DNA from: Corynebacterium falsenii
Lineage (GTDB): Bacteria > Actinomycetota > Actinomycetes > Mycobacteriales > Mycobacteriaceae
Assembly (NCBI RefSeq): GCF_020099275.1
Contig: NZ_CP083646.1
Location: 620,001-684,000 of the forward strand
Length of the DNA stretch: 64,000 nt
Reading direction: 5' to 3'
Shown here in pieces: positions 1-8,985 of this stretch. The notes beneath the pieces are model-generated. The model was not told the DNA's origin. It ran no database searches and worked only from the letters and a program-made list of their open reading frames with translations. How positions within the stretch are numbered: the first letter of the stretch is position 1; each line of letters starts with the position of its first letter. The position numbers and the translations under genes were made by a program.

Positions 1-774
1 GTCTACGGCGTGGAACGACTCGAAGGCGAGCTCAGCGAACGCGTGGCGCAGTACCTCGACGAGATCGTGGAACTCGCCGCGGGTCAGCCCGTCATCCTCA
101 GCGGATGGAGCTTCGGCGGCGCATTGGCCTACGAGGCCGCGCACCAGCTCGCGCAACGGGCCAAGGCAGGCGAGCCGAGCGCGGAGGTCGCACGGATCGT
201 GCTGCTGGATACCGTGCAGCCGAAGAACCCCGCGCCCGACACCGCCGAGGAGATGCACGCCCGGTGGGACCGCTACGCCGACTTTGTGCAGCGCACCTAC
301 GGGCTGCCGCTGGAGATCCCGCACGAGCTGCTGGACGAGCACGGCGAATCCGTGATGCTGACGCTGTTCCAGCAGTTCCTCGAATCCCCCGAGGCCAAGG
401 GCATGGGACTGCCGGCGGGCGTGCTGGAGCACCAGCGGGCCAGCTTCGTGGACAACCGGATCCTGGACTCGCTGGACTTCGCTGCGTGGTCGGATGTGGA
501 TGCGCCGGTGACGCTGTTTAGGGCGTCCAGGATGCACGATGGCGCCATTGAACTGGAACCCGCCTATGCTGAGATTGCTGAAGACGGCGGGTGGTCGCAG
601 ATCGTGGACGATCTGGAGATCGTGCACCTGCGCGGCGACCACCTGGCGATCGTGGATGAGCCGGATATTTCCACGGTGGGCCGGATTGTGACGGAGCGGA
701 TTCGGCAGATGCAGGCCGGCGAGGCCGAGGCTGGCGAGGCCGATAAGGCCGGCGACGGTAACCGAGAGAGCTAG
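1..774 (+). CDS. pks13: Pks13 polyketide synthase, C-terminal thioesterase domain (5' end outside window)
   Basis: The open frame runs in from the window start, so only the last ~257 residues are present. They form an alpha/beta-hydrolase thioesterase: the nucleophile elbow GWSFGG has its serine codon at 109-111, and a GDH motif near 640 supplies the likely catalytic histidine. In Pks13 this domain releases the condensed alpha-alkyl beta-ketoester and transfers it to trehalose at the end of mycolic acid synthesis. The tail after the domain is rich in Glu, Ala and Gly and probably disordered. The next gene begins 11 nt after the stop and encodes a mycolate-type carboxyltransferase, the conserved pks13-accD4 order of Corynebacterineae. 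Family assignment rests on the domain and this order; the ketosynthase and acyltransferase parts cannot be seen. Confidence 0.9.
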   Translation, partial: VYGVERLEGELSERVAQYLDEIVELAAGQPVILSGWSFGGALAYEAAHQLAQRAKAGEPSAEVARIVLLDTVQPKNPAPDTAEEMHARWDRYADFVQRTYGLPLEIPHELLDEHGESVMLTLFQQFLESPEAKGMGLPAGVLEHQRASFVDNRILDSLDFAAWSDVDAPVTLFRASRMHDGAIELEPAYAEIAEDGGWSQIVDDLEIVHLRGDHLAIVDEPDISTVGRIVTERIRQMQAGEAEAGEADKAGDGNRES

Positions 775-785
775 AGGGATTACTT

Positions 786-2390
786 GTGACTGACACGACG
801 CAACCAGAGGGCACCAACCCCGAGGATGCTGCGGGCGGTGCTGTGAACGGCGCGACGGCGCAGAAGCTCGCGGACCTGCACGCCCGCCTCGAAAAGGCCC
901 AAGACCCCGGCTCCGAGAAGGCCAAGGCAAAGCGCGACGAAGCAGGCTTCACCACCCCGCGCCAGCGCATCGCCGCGCTGCTGGACGAAGGTACCTTCGT
1001 CGAGATCGGTGCCCTCGGCCGCGCGCCGGGCGATGAAGACGCGCCCTACGGCGACGGCGTGGTCACCGGTTACGGCCAGGTCAACGGCCGCACCATTGCC
1101 GTGTACGCGCACGATAAGACCGTCTACGGCGGCTCCGTGGGCGAGACGTTCGGCAAGAAGGTCGTGGAGGTCATGGACATGGCCACCCGCATCGGCTGCC
1201 CCATCGTTGGTATCAACGACTCCGGTGGCGCCCGCATTCAGGACGCCGTGATGTCCCTAGCTATGTACTCCGAAATCGGCCGCCGCCAGTTGCCGTTGAG
1301 CGGACAGAGCCCGCAGATCTCCATTCTGCTCGGCCCCTCCGCTGGCGGTGCCGTGTATGCGCCCGTGACCACGGACTTCGTTGTGGCCGTGGAGGGTCGC
1401 ACGCAGATGTTCGTCACCGGCCCCGCCGTGATCGAGTCCGTCACCGGCGAGAAGGTCTCCATGGAGGAGCTCGGCGGCGCGCGCCAGCAGGCCCGCAACG
1501 GCAACGTCTCCTACGTGGCTCCCTCCGAGGAAGAGGCCTTCAACTACGTCAAGGATCTGCTGGACTTCCTACCCAGCAGCGCGTTCGACCCCACGCCGGA
1601 GTTCTGGAGTGCTTCCGACGAGCTGACCGCCCGCGATTACGAGCTCAACGACATCATCCCGGACGACCCGAACGCCGCCTACGACATCATGGACGTGCTC
1701 ACGCGCATCTTCGATGACGAGAACGTGCTCGAGGTCCAGGAGGATTACGGCTCCAACGTCATCACGGCATTCGCCCGCATCGATGGTCATTCCGTCGGCG
1801 TGGTCGCCAACCAGCCCATGGTCTTGGCCGGGTGCCTGGATGCGGACGCTGCCGATAAGGCCGCCCGTTTCATTCGTATTTGCGACGCCTACAACATCCC
1901 CTTGGTCTGGGTCGTGGACACGCCTGGATACATGCCCGGCGTGGAGCAGGAAAAGGTGGGCTTGATCCACCGCGGCGCAAAACTGGCCTTCGCCACGGTG
2001 GAAGCCAGCGTTCCGAAGATCACCGTGGTCGTGCGCAAGGCCTTCGGCGGTGGCTATGCCGTGATGGGTTCAAAGAACCTGGGCGCGGACATCAACCTGT
2101 CGTGGCCCACCGCGCAGATCGCCGTGATGGGCGCGGAGGCGGCCGTGGTGATGATGCAGGGCAAGGCTCTGGCAGCGATGCCGGAGGAGCAGCGCCCGGC
2201 GGCGAAGCAGATGTTCATGGACTTCTATAACGCGAACATGACCAGCCCGTACGTGGCTGCGGAGCGTGGCTACCTGGATAGCGTTATTACTCCCGAAGAG
2301 ACGCGCGTGCGCCTGCGTCAGGCGCTGCGCCAGTTGCAGCACAAGTTCCAGCTGGATCCGCCGAAGAAGCACACGATCATGCCGATGTAG
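786..2390 (+). CDS. accD4: Acyl-CoA carboxylase carboxyltransferase (beta) subunit, AccD4 type
   Basis: A 534-residue biotin-dependent carboxyltransferase. It should move CO2 from carboxybiotin on an alpha (AccA) subunit to a long-chain acyl-CoA, giving the carboxylated extender that Pks13 condenses into mycolate. The N-terminal half shows DSGGARIQ near residues 145-152 and the oxyanion-loop motif GPSAGGAVYAP near 183-193; the C-terminal half shows GGGYAVMGS near 422. Length is typical of the family. The GTG start follows an AGAGGGA ribosome site and lies 11 nt after the pks13 stop, so the two are almost surely one transcript. The gene is called accD4 in mycobacteria and accD3 in C. glutamicum. 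Confidence 0.93.
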   Translation: MTDTTQPEGTNPEDAAGGAVNGATAQKLADLHARLEKAQDPGSEKAKAKRDEAGFTTPRQRIAALLDEGTFVEIGALGRAPGDEDAPYGDGVVTGYGQVNGRTIAVYAHDKTVYGGSVGETFGKKVVEVMDMATRIGCPIVGINDSGGARIQDAVMSLAMYSEIGRRQLPLSGQSPQISILLGPSAGGAVYAPVTTDFVVAVEGRTQMFVTGPAVIESVTGEKVSMEELGGARQQARNGNVSYVAPSEEEAFNYVKDLLDFLPSSAFDPTPEFWSASDELTARDYELNDIIPDDPNAAYDIMDVLTRIFDDENVLEVQEDYGSNVITAFARIDGHSVGVVANQPMVLAGCLDADAADKAARFIRICDAYNIPLVWVVDTPGYMPGVEQEKVGLIHRGAKLAFATVEASVPKITVVVRKAFGGGYAVMGSKNLGADINLSWPTAQIAVMGAEAAVVMMQGKALAAMPEEQRPAAKQMFMDFYNANMTSPYVAAERGYLDSVITPEETRVRLRQALRQLQHKFQLDPPKKHTIMPM

Positions 2391-2639
2391 ATCGGATCCA
2401 GACGGGATCCCGACCGGTTAAGTATGTGAAATCGCTGAGAAAGTGGCGACGGAATAGTAACATTTCGGTCTGCGAAAGCGTTTCAATTATTACGTGACAA
2501 TCGTGATGAGAGATAACTGATCGATCACGAGGTTAGCGACGTAGCCCCGGCAGGGCACAACCATGCGCACAGTGCTGGCGAGGTGCATGGAGTGCCCGCC
2601 GGGAATCTGCCGTCTTTAGCCTCAATTGGAGAGGATCCT

Positions 2640-4343
2640 GTGGGAGAGAAAGCAACAGTAAAGCAGCGCCTGGAAAACGCCAGGTACGGCGCAGAGGCGC
2701 TGGCTTTTGAAGTGAAGACGATTGCGAAGGGCCTCGGCCCCTTGCTGCGCTCCGGTGCCGTGCACCGCGGCGGCGGCTTGAAGACCAAGGCCAAGCTGGT
2801 GGAGGGCATCCTCCGCTACCACTTCACCAGTGCTCGGCACGTGTGGTACGCCGCAGAGATCGAGCCCAACCGCCTCGGCCTCATCGACGACATGGGCGAG
2901 CGCACCTTTAAGGAGATGCGCAGCGACATTCAGGCCCTCGCTCGGGCTTTCCAGCACCGCGGTCTCGGCAAGGGCTCCCGCATTGGCGTGATGGCCCGGA
3001 ACTCCCGCGTCATTATCTACCCGCTGACGGCCAAGGGCTTCATCGGCGCGGACATCTACTTGCTCAACCCGGCGTCCTCGCCCACGCAGCTGCAGAAGAG
3101 CATCGACGAGCTCGGCATCGAGATAGTCATCCTCGACGAGGAGTTCGCTGGCCACCTACCCGCTGATTACGACAAGGCCACGGTGGTGATCGGCCACGCC
3201 GAGGATCTGCATAACCCGAAGGCCCCCAACCCGGAGTGGCCGACCTTCCAGCAGCTCATCGACGATGCCCCCTCCGCCGAGGAAGAGAAGCTGCCCACGT
3301 TCCCATCCGCTGGACACATCGTCATCATGAGCTCCGGTACCTCCGGAACCCCGAAGGCCGTGATGCACCGCGAGCCGCTCTTCCCAACCCCTGTCATTGA
3401 TCTGGCCTACATGATCCCGTGGCGGCCGTTCCAGATGATCCAGCTGACGGCGTCGATGTTCCACTCCTGGGGATGGGCGAACATCAACATCCTGTTCGCG
3501 CACCGGTGCACCGCCCTGGTGCGGCGCAAGTTCGACCCGAAGCAGGCCATGGAGGATGTGGAGAACTACAAGGTCAACGGCATCGTGACCTCGCCCATCT
3601 TCGTCAAGGAGCAGCTGAAGGTCGCCCAGCAAGGCCACTACGATCACTCCAGCGTGGAGTTCATCGTGAGCTCCGGCAACGCGATGCACGAGGACCTCAT
3701 CCGCGGACTCAACGAGCAGTTCGGCGAGGTGACCGTGAACTTCTACGGCTCCACGGAGGCTTCCGTGTGCGCCGTGGCGACGAAGGAGGAGCTGGCGAAG
3801 GACCCGGCTCTGGCCGGCCGCGCTGTCTCCGGCGTGCGCCTGAAGATCCTGGACGACGACGGCAACGTCCTGCCGCCCAATGTCCCAGGCAGGATCTACA
3901 CGCGCTGCAGCATGACGATGCGCCGCTACGTTCACGCCCGCGACAAGATGAAGATCAAGCGCGGCCTGCTGGAAATCGGCGACCGCGGCTACATGGATGA
4001 GGACGGCCGCCTATACGTGCTGGGTCGCGCCGACGACATGATCATCGTGGGCGGCGAGAACGTCTACCCGCGGTCCATGGAGGAAGTCCTGGCGCCGATG
4101 CCCGGCGTGAAGGACCTCTACGCGCACGGTGTGGACGACGAGGAGACCTTCAAGCGCCTGGCCGTGTGGCTGGTGCGCGAGGACTCCGAGGCCGGCCGTG
4201 CGCTGACGAAGGAGAGCATCCAGGAGTGGGTGCGTTCCGAGCTGGCTGAGCACTCCGTGCCGCGTGACGTGGTCTTTATGGATCGCCTGCCGCGCAACCC
4301 CACCGGCAAGGTGATGCCGCGCATGCTACCGCCGAGCCGGTAG
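2640..4343 (+). CDS. Acyl-CoA synthetase (AMP-forming, FadD-like)
   Basis: A 567-residue adenylate-forming enzyme that should activate a fatty acid as acyl-AMP and then acyl-CoA. The P-loop SSGTSGTPK lies near residue 230, YGSTE near 370, GDRGYMD near 446, GRADDMIIVGGENVYP near 461, and the catalytic lysine in NPTGK near 556. The frame opens upstream at 2583, but GTG 2640 is preferred because GGAGAGGA lies just before it and the N-terminus then resembles the family. A 249-nt gap separates it from accD4 and contains AT-rich promoter-like sequence and the palindrome TGATCGATCA (2518-2527). It is not FadD32, which should lie upstream of pks13. Its fatty-acid substrate cannot be told from sequence. 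Confidence 0.85.
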   Translation: MGEKATVKQRLENARYGAEALAFEVKTIAKGLGPLLRSGAVHRGGGLKTKAKLVEGILRYHFTSARHVWYAAEIEPNRLGLIDDMGERTFKEMRSDIQALARAFQHRGLGKGSRIGVMARNSRVIIYPLTAKGFIGADIYLLNPASSPTQLQKSIDELGIEIVILDEEFAGHLPADYDKATVVIGHAEDLHNPKAPNPEWPTFQQLIDDAPSAEEEKLPTFPSAGHIVIMSSGTSGTPKAVMHREPLFPTPVIDLAYMIPWRPFQMIQLTASMFHSWGWANINILFAHRCTALVRRKFDPKQAMEDVENYKVNGIVTSPIFVKEQLKVAQQGHYDHSSVEFIVSSGNAMHEDLIRGLNEQFGEVTVNFYGSTEASVCAVATKEELAKDPALAGRAVSGVRLKILDDDGNVLPPNVPGRIYTRCSMTMRRYVHARDKMKIKRGLLEIGDRGYMDEDGRLYVLGRADDMIIVGGENVYPRSMEEVLAPMPGVKDLYAHGVDDEETFKRLAVWLVREDSEAGRALTKESIQEWVRSELAEHSVPRDVVFMDRLPRNPTGKVMPRMLPPSR

Positions 4344-4432
4344 GCCAGGCTCGTAGGCTGAGCTGCTCCCTCCCTAGGAGAAAGATCTCCTGAGGAGCGG
4401 AATCCTCTGAGGGGAAGGGGAGCACAAATGAC

Positions 4433-4472
4433 CCCGCCTCCCAACCACATTTCTGGTTGGGAGGCGGGTTTT
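4433..4472 (+). terminator. Rho-independent terminator after the acyl-CoA synthetase
   Basis: A perfect 14-bp stem (arms 4433-4446 and 4455-4468) with an 8-nt loop is followed by TTTT. It lies between convergent genes and may also stop transcripts from the minus-strand DUF6114 gene, although the T-run on that side is weak. Confidence 0.9.
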
Positions 4473-4499
4473 CCTATGCCCAAGTGGGGCGAGCTGGAG

Positions 4500-6032
4500 C
4501 TAGTCGCCGATCTGAGTGCCCGGGCCGAGATCCAGCTGGTCAGCCTTCACGAAGTAGGTGTCCATCACACCGTTGAGCATCACCAGTTGCGAGGCCAGGG
4601 CTTCTGGTTGACCGAGTCCGACCTTGGACAGCTCCTTTTGGAGCTCAATCGGGGCCATGCTGGCATCAAGGGTGATGGGGAAGGTGGTGACTCCGGAGAC
4701 TTGCGGCGTCACCGTGAGTTTCCGAACGATGATGTGGAAATTTCCGGTGAGCGTCGAAATCTGACCGGGGCCGCTGCGCTGATTACGCGAGACGTAGTTA
4801 TTCGCCGGGGTTCCGGGGAACTGCACGGAGAGGTTATCGAGGATGGCCTTGTCGGCGTCGATACGCAGGGCGGGCTCGGGGCCACGCGTGGTGGGTTGCT
4901 GGATCAGCGAGAACTTTACGTGGCCCACCAGCTTCGTGGAATCGGACTTGATCTCGAACATCGAGTCCTGCACCGGAAGCTCGTCCGGAATCGGGGATGG
5001 TGGGGAGAAGTCGAAACGCAAATCCTCGGGAATCTGCGGAGAGTTCGCCAGATCCTGCAGCGACGGGGGAGGGGGCAGCTGCGGTAGCGTGGGGAGCCCC
5101 GGAACCTGAGGCGCCTGGGGCTGATTTGTATCCTGCTGCGATGGCTGACCACCCTGACCCGGCTGGGCAGGCTGCTGACCCGGCATTCCCGGCAGCTGAG
5201 GAAGCTGGGGAAGCGGGATCTGAGCCTGGGCATTCGGCGCGTCGTAGGTCACCACACCAGCGGCGGTACCCATGGTGACGAGGAGCGCCAGAACGGTGGT
5301 CTTGGAGCCCCGGCGCAGCTTGCTCCATGGCTTACGGCGCTTCGGCTCGGCGGTTTCCTCGACTGTGGGGATGACCTGAGTCTCGGACTCGTCGGCGGCC
5401 GGCTGGGGATCGAGGGCGGCGGTGTCGTGCTGGTCAGTGTGTTGCAACCGATCAGACTGAGATGCCGTTTCAGCTGGCTCCACCGGCTCCGCTGCCACGC
5501 TCGAGGCGGGTACCGTGGCGGCAGAGGCATCAACGGAGGCTTCTTCAGTGTGTTCAGAGTGCTCGGCTTGCTCAGACTGCTCAGGCTGCTCAGACTCGGC
5601 TTGTTCAGCTACGTCGTCCGGGTTCTCGGAATCGTAGACAACGTCGCCGTCACGATCCTTGTCCTCCGGAGTCCATGACAACGCCAGCGCGCCACCAATC
5701 AGCGCCAGTAGCGTGCCGATGATGAAGCCGCCCAAGTTGGACATTGGCAGCGCCACAATGCCCAGGATCATGGCCGCCACGCCAGCGAGTAGGCGCATCT
5801 CCGGCTTGTACCACGCCATGATCGCGCAGGTCGCCAGGAGAGCACCGATCAGCAGCGTGGACACGCCGGAGATCGTCGAGACCTGGATGATGATGTTCGA
5901 GACCTCGAACGAAAGGTACGCCGGAGTGACCATGACGATGCCGGAAAGTAACATGAACAGTCCGGCTGCGAACGGTCGGCGCCTACGCCAACCGCCGAAA
6001 CCAGTAGCGCGTTTGCTACTAGCACTTGGCAT
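4500..6032 (-). CDS. DUF6114-type membrane protein with long linker and extra C-terminal domain
   Basis: A 510-residue protein of unknown function. Residues ~20-120 hold three to four membrane segments resembling DUF6114. Next comes an acidic linker (~125-225, many Glu, Ala and Ser), a hydrophobic segment (~232-255, TVLALLVTMG), and a stretch rich in Pro, Gln and Leu (~260-330). A probably extracytoplasmic beta-rich domain fills ~335-510. The start codon overlaps the end of the DUF6230 gene by 14 nt, so translation is likely coupled. DUF6114 and DUF6230 genes are known as neighbours in other actinobacteria. The linker and second half make this protein clearly longer than a plain DUF6114 protein. 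The molecular role is unknown. Confidence 0.8.
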   Translation of the reverse strand: MPSASSKRATGFGGWRRRRPFAAGLFMLLSGIVMVTPAYLSFEVSNIIIQVSTISGVSTLLIGALLATCAIMAWYKPEMRLLAGVAAMILGIVALPMSNLGGFIIGTLLALIGGALALSWTPEDKDRDGDVVYDSENPDDVAEQAESEQPEQSEQAEHSEHTEEASVDASAATVPASSVAAEPVEPAETASQSDRLQHTDQHDTAALDPQPAADESETQVIPTVEETAEPKRRKPWSKLRRGSKTTVLALLVTMGTAAGVVTYDAPNAQAQIPLPQLPQLPGMPGQQPAQPGQGGQPSQQDTNQPQAPQVPGLPTLPQLPPPPSLQDLANSPQIPEDLRFDFSPPSPIPDELPVQDSMFEIKSDSTKLVGHVKFSLIQQPTTRGPEPALRIDADKAILDNLSVQFPGTPANNYVSRNQRSGPGQISTLTGNFHIIVRKLTVTPQVSGVTTFPITLDASMAPIELQKELSKVGLGQPEALASQLVMLNGVMDTYFVKADQLDLGPGTQIGD

Positions 6033-6606
6033 TGTCAGGATCCTCCAAAGTGATCTTGCTGCCCGCCGCAGTGAGCTGATCGGCGGAGATGGATGAGGTC
6101 TCGATGCCCTGATCCTTCGCGATGATCTCGGAAGCGGTCAGGCCCCACGCGCCCTTCGGGGCGTCGCTATCCACCAAGTTAGCGTCAATGCCGATCTGCG
6201 GCTTGTTCAGCGTCAGCGCGCCGCCGATGTTCTTGGCGCCGATGATGAGGTTCTGTGCGGAGAAGTTCTCGCCCGGCACGAGCATCTGGAACTTCTTATC
6301 GCCCACACCCGGGATCTTTACCGGGGCGGTCATGCACACGTCGGTAACGTGCGCGTCCTTGATACGCATGCGCGAGATTGCCTCATCGCCGTAGTGCATC
6401 TTGTCGGCGTCAGTGAACAGGCTGAATCCCTCTCCACGGAGCTGACCGACTTTCATGTTGAAGAGCGTGTTGGACAGAGCAAGGTTTGCGGAGACGCCGC
6501 CCTGAGCGACGGCAACTCCCATACCGGCGGTAGCCAGGAGTCCGACTCCCAGGACGCCGACGAAGCGTAGTTTACGTGTGTGACCCATGCATGTGATGCT
6601 ACTCAC
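6019..6606 (-). CDS. DUF6230-type secreted protein
   Basis: A 195-residue protein with a basic N-terminus (HTRKLR) and one hydrophobic segment ending in GMGVAVAQG, a likely signal peptide or anchor. The rest is a soluble beta-rich region with the DUF6230 pattern. Two cysteines occur, one in VTDVCMT and one at the very C-terminus. The frame begins at GTG 6606; ATG 6588 is an equally good start, and no strong ribosome site separates them. It overlaps the downstream DUF6114 gene by 14 nt, so the two products probably act together at the envelope. An AT-rich tract (6620-6650) upstream is the likely promoter. Function unknown. Confidence 0.8.
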   Translation of the reverse strand: MSSITCMGHTRKLRFVGVLGVGLLATAGMGVAVAQGGVSANLALSNTLFNMKVGQLRGEGFSLFTDADKMHYGDEAISRMRIKDAHVTDVCMTAPVKIPGVGDKKFQMLVPGENFSAQNLIIGAKNIGGALTLNKPQIGIDANLVDSDAPKGAWGLTASEIIAKDQGIETSSISADQLTAAGSKITLEDPDNAKC

Positions 6607-6708
6607 ATAGATGTTTGTTTCGAAGCAAAATTCAAAAAAAAGTTTCTGTTTTGAACCCTAAAGCAACAAAACGCCAGGTAAACTGATGTGGTTTTGGTGC
6701 AAAAAGCA

Positions 6709-7908
6709 CTAATTTTTCCCGCGTTCGGCCTTTACCCTGACGGCCGTCACAAAAGCGACTAGGAACAGCGCCGCCAGCCACAGCACCAACACGGACCACC
6801 CGAAGTCGAAGAAATATCCAGAGATCCATCCCAGCAACGAGCTACCTAGGTAGTAGGACAGGATATAACAGCTCGAGGCCTCAGCGCGGTCATGCGTCGC
6901 AACTTCCCCCACCCACGCACTGGCCACCGAGTGGGCCGCGAAGAACGCCGCGGTAAACAGCAGAACCGCAATGAGCGTCGTCACGAAGGATGGAACCAGC
7001 AGCAGCAACAGGCTCCCCAGCGCCAGGGCAGTGCACCCGGCCACCACGGAACCGCTGCCGAAGCGCGCCACGTACGTGCCCGCCCGCGCCGATGACCACG
7101 TACCGGACAGGTACATGATGAACACCATCGCCGCCAGCGACTCCGGCAGTCCAAAGTGCGAGATCAGCCGGAACCCCAGGTAGTTATACAGCGACACGAA
7201 CGCGCCCATCATCAAAAACGGCAGTACGAACAGCTTCAGCAACGTGGGGTTGCGCAGGTGTTGCGCAAACGCCTCCACCTCGTGCGACAGGGTGATCTTC
7301 TTCGGCGTAAAGAAGCGCTGCTGTGGCAGCAGGAGCACAGTAATGATCGCCATGACCACCGCAAAGATCGCGCTAAGCAGGATCGCGATCCGCCAGCTCG
7401 CGAAGTCCAACGTGATGCCGGGGATGAGGCGCCCGATGAGCCCGCCCAGCGAATTGCCGGCGATATAAAAGCCCATAATCCGGGGCAGGTACTTGCGGTC
7501 GACCTCCTCCGAAAGGAATGCCATCATCACTGCGGGTACGCCCGCCACCGCGAAGCCCTGCACCAGCCGCACGGCAATGATCGACTGGATCGAGGGCAAC
7601 AGCACCAGGGCCAGCGACAGCAGCGTGGAGGCCATCACCGAGATCTGAATGATCAGTCGGCGGCCCACCCGTTCCGAGATCACGCTGGCGGGAACCACCA
7701 TCAGAGCCAAACCGCCAGTCGTGGCGGATACTGTGAGCGCTGTAACTGTTGGCGTCACATGAAAATCATCCGCCAAGGCGGGGAGAATTGCCTGCGTAGC
7801 GTACAGGGCATTGTAGGAGGCCAGCCCGGAACAGAGTGAGGCGGCGAGGGCCTTTTTGTAGCCCGCGTCGGTGGGTGTGAGGGGGATGGGTTTTTCTGGC
7901 GACGCCAT
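6709..7908 (-). CDS. MFS transporter (YnfM-like efflux permease)
   Basis: A 399-residue integral membrane protein with about 12 predicted hydrophobic helices and the MFS loop motif between helices 2 and 3 (ERVGRRLI, residue ~82). The N-terminal pattern ALYATQAILPALADDF is typical of the YnfM group of proton-driven exporters. A strong AAAGGAGG ribosome site precedes ATG 7908. The gene is divergent from a LysR regulator 138 nt away, the usual arrangement for a regulated exporter. Substrate not predictable; arabinose, sugar and drug efflux have been proposed for relatives. Confidence 0.85.
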   Translation of the reverse strand: MASPEKPIPLTPTDAGYKKALAASLCSGLASYNALYATQAILPALADDFHVTPTVTALTVSATTGGLALMVVPASVISERVGRRLIIQISVMASTLLSLALVLLPSIQSIIAVRLVQGFAVAGVPAVMMAFLSEEVDRKYLPRIMGFYIAGNSLGGLIGRLIPGITLDFASWRIAILLSAIFAVVMAIITVLLLPQQRFFTPKKITLSHEVEAFAQHLRNPTLLKLFVLPFLMMGAFVSLYNYLGFRLISHFGLPESLAAMVFIMYLSGTWSSARAGTYVARFGSGSVVAGCTALALGSLLLLLVPSFVTTLIAVLLFTAAFFAAHSVASAWVGEVATHDRAEASSCYILSYYLGSSLLGWISGYFFDFGWSVLVLWLAALFLVAFVTAVRVKAERGKN

Positions 7909-8022
7909 CAGGGGCCTCCTTTTTGCCGTGTCATACTGGGATCGTGAGGGGTGATTCCTGTCACCTCAATTGTGGTGGATGAGAACTCAATTCTGTAAAT
8001 GCAATAATCAGGCCTTCGTGTC

Positions 8023-8044
8023 CCAAAATGTGCAACAATTTTGG
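8023..8044. promoter_or_regulatory. Inverted repeat in the MFS-LysR divergent region, candidate LysR site
   Basis: CCAAAAT (8023-8029) and ATTTTGG (8038-8044) are a perfect 7-bp inverted repeat with an 8-nt spacer, ending two bases before the lysR start codon. Position and form suit an autoregulatory LysR-type operator. The whole 138-nt gap is AT-rich compared with its surroundings. Confidence 0.45.
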
Positions 8045-8046
8045 AT

Positions 8047-8955
8047 ATGAAGGAACTTGAGTGGTTCTTGGATCTCGCGCGCACCCAAAACATGGTGGAT
8101 TCCTCGCTGCACCTGGGGATTAGCCAATCGGCGCTGTCGAGACGGCTGTCGTCTTTGGAGAAGGAGGTCGGCTGCGCGCTGTTCGACCGGCACGGCCGGC
8201 ACCTCTCGATCAACGAATGCGGCCGAGCGTTGGCGCAACGTGCGGGCGAGGCCACGAGCGTGTGGCAGCGCGGCATCGAGGAAGTGCACCGGCTCATGGA
8301 TCCGGAAACGGGCACGGTGCGGCTCGATTTCATGCACTCGCTCGGCACGTGGCTGGTGCCCGATCTGCTGGGGAACTACCGCAAGGAACACCCGCAGGTG
8401 ACGTTCCAACTGGTGCAGGGCGCAGCGCAGGTACTCATCGATCATGTGCTCGCCGGGGATGCGGACGTTGCCCTGGTGGGGCCGAAGCCGACGAGCTTCG
8501 TGGAATCCGGGGAGCTGAAGTGGCTGCAGTTGGCCACGCAGCGGCTGGCCCTGGCCGTGCCCGCGACGCATCGGTGGGCAGGGGGGGAGTCGATCAGCAT
8601 CGCGGAGGCTGTGGATGAGCCGTTCGTGGCCATGCTGCCCGGGTATGGAACGCGGATGCTGCTCGACGAGCTTACGGCCCGCGCCGGGTATCGCCCCCGG
8701 CTCGTGTTCGAGTCGATGGAGCTCACCACGCTGGCGGGGTTGGTCTCGGCGGGACTGGGAGTGGCCCTGCTGCCGCTGGGGGATCCGAACATTGTGGTGC
8801 CGGGAATGGTAATGCTCCCGCTCACGGAAACCCGTGAACGGGAGCTGGGGATGGTGTGGCGGTCGCACGCCTCGCGGGCGCCGGCCGCCGACGCTTTCCG
8901 GGAGTTCGTTGCCAGCCGCGTGCATGCGGGCCAGCCGCAGTGGCACGCCGACTAG
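8047..8955 (+). CDS. LysR-family transcriptional regulator
   Basis: A 302-residue regulator. The N-terminal ~60 residues form the winged helix-turn-helix (SQSALSRRLSSLEKEVG, with the recognition helix near residues 28-44); the rest is the periplasmic-binding-protein-like effector domain. The frame could begin at TTG 8041, but ATG 8047 gives the normal family start (KELEWFLDLARTQNM). It probably controls the divergent MFS exporter and itself. The inducer is unknown. The gene ends within a 10-bp tandem repeat that also holds the stop codon of the convergent phoX gene. Confidence 0.88.
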   Translation: MKELEWFLDLARTQNMVDSSLHLGISQSALSRRLSSLEKEVGCALFDRHGRHLSINECGRALAQRAGEATSVWQRGIEEVHRLMDPETGTVRLDFMHSLGTWLVPDLLGNYRKEHPQVTFQLVQGAAQVLIDHVLAGDADVALVGPKPTSFVESGELKWLQLATQRLALAVPATHRWAGGESISIAEAVDEPFVAMLPGYGTRMLLDELTARAGYRPRLVFESMELTTLAGLVSAGLGVALLPLGDPNIVVPGMVMLPLTETRERELGMVWRSHASRAPAADAFREFVASRVHAGQPQWHAD

Positions 8956-8985
8956 CGCCGACTAACGGGGACTAGCGCCGACTAG
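8946..8985. repeat. Four 10-bp tandem units spanning two convergent stop codons
   Basis: Units CGCCGACTAG, CGCCGACTAA, CGGGGACTAG and CGCCGACTAG run head to tail. The first contains the lysR stop codon (8953-8955) and the last the phoX stop on the other strand (8982-8984). A related 10-mer array lies at 15381-15410. Confidence 0.9.

Noticed and set aside
2391-2430. GGATCC-rich inverted repeat after accD4 as a terminator
   Set aside because: The arms are short palindromes and no T-run follows; not enough to call.
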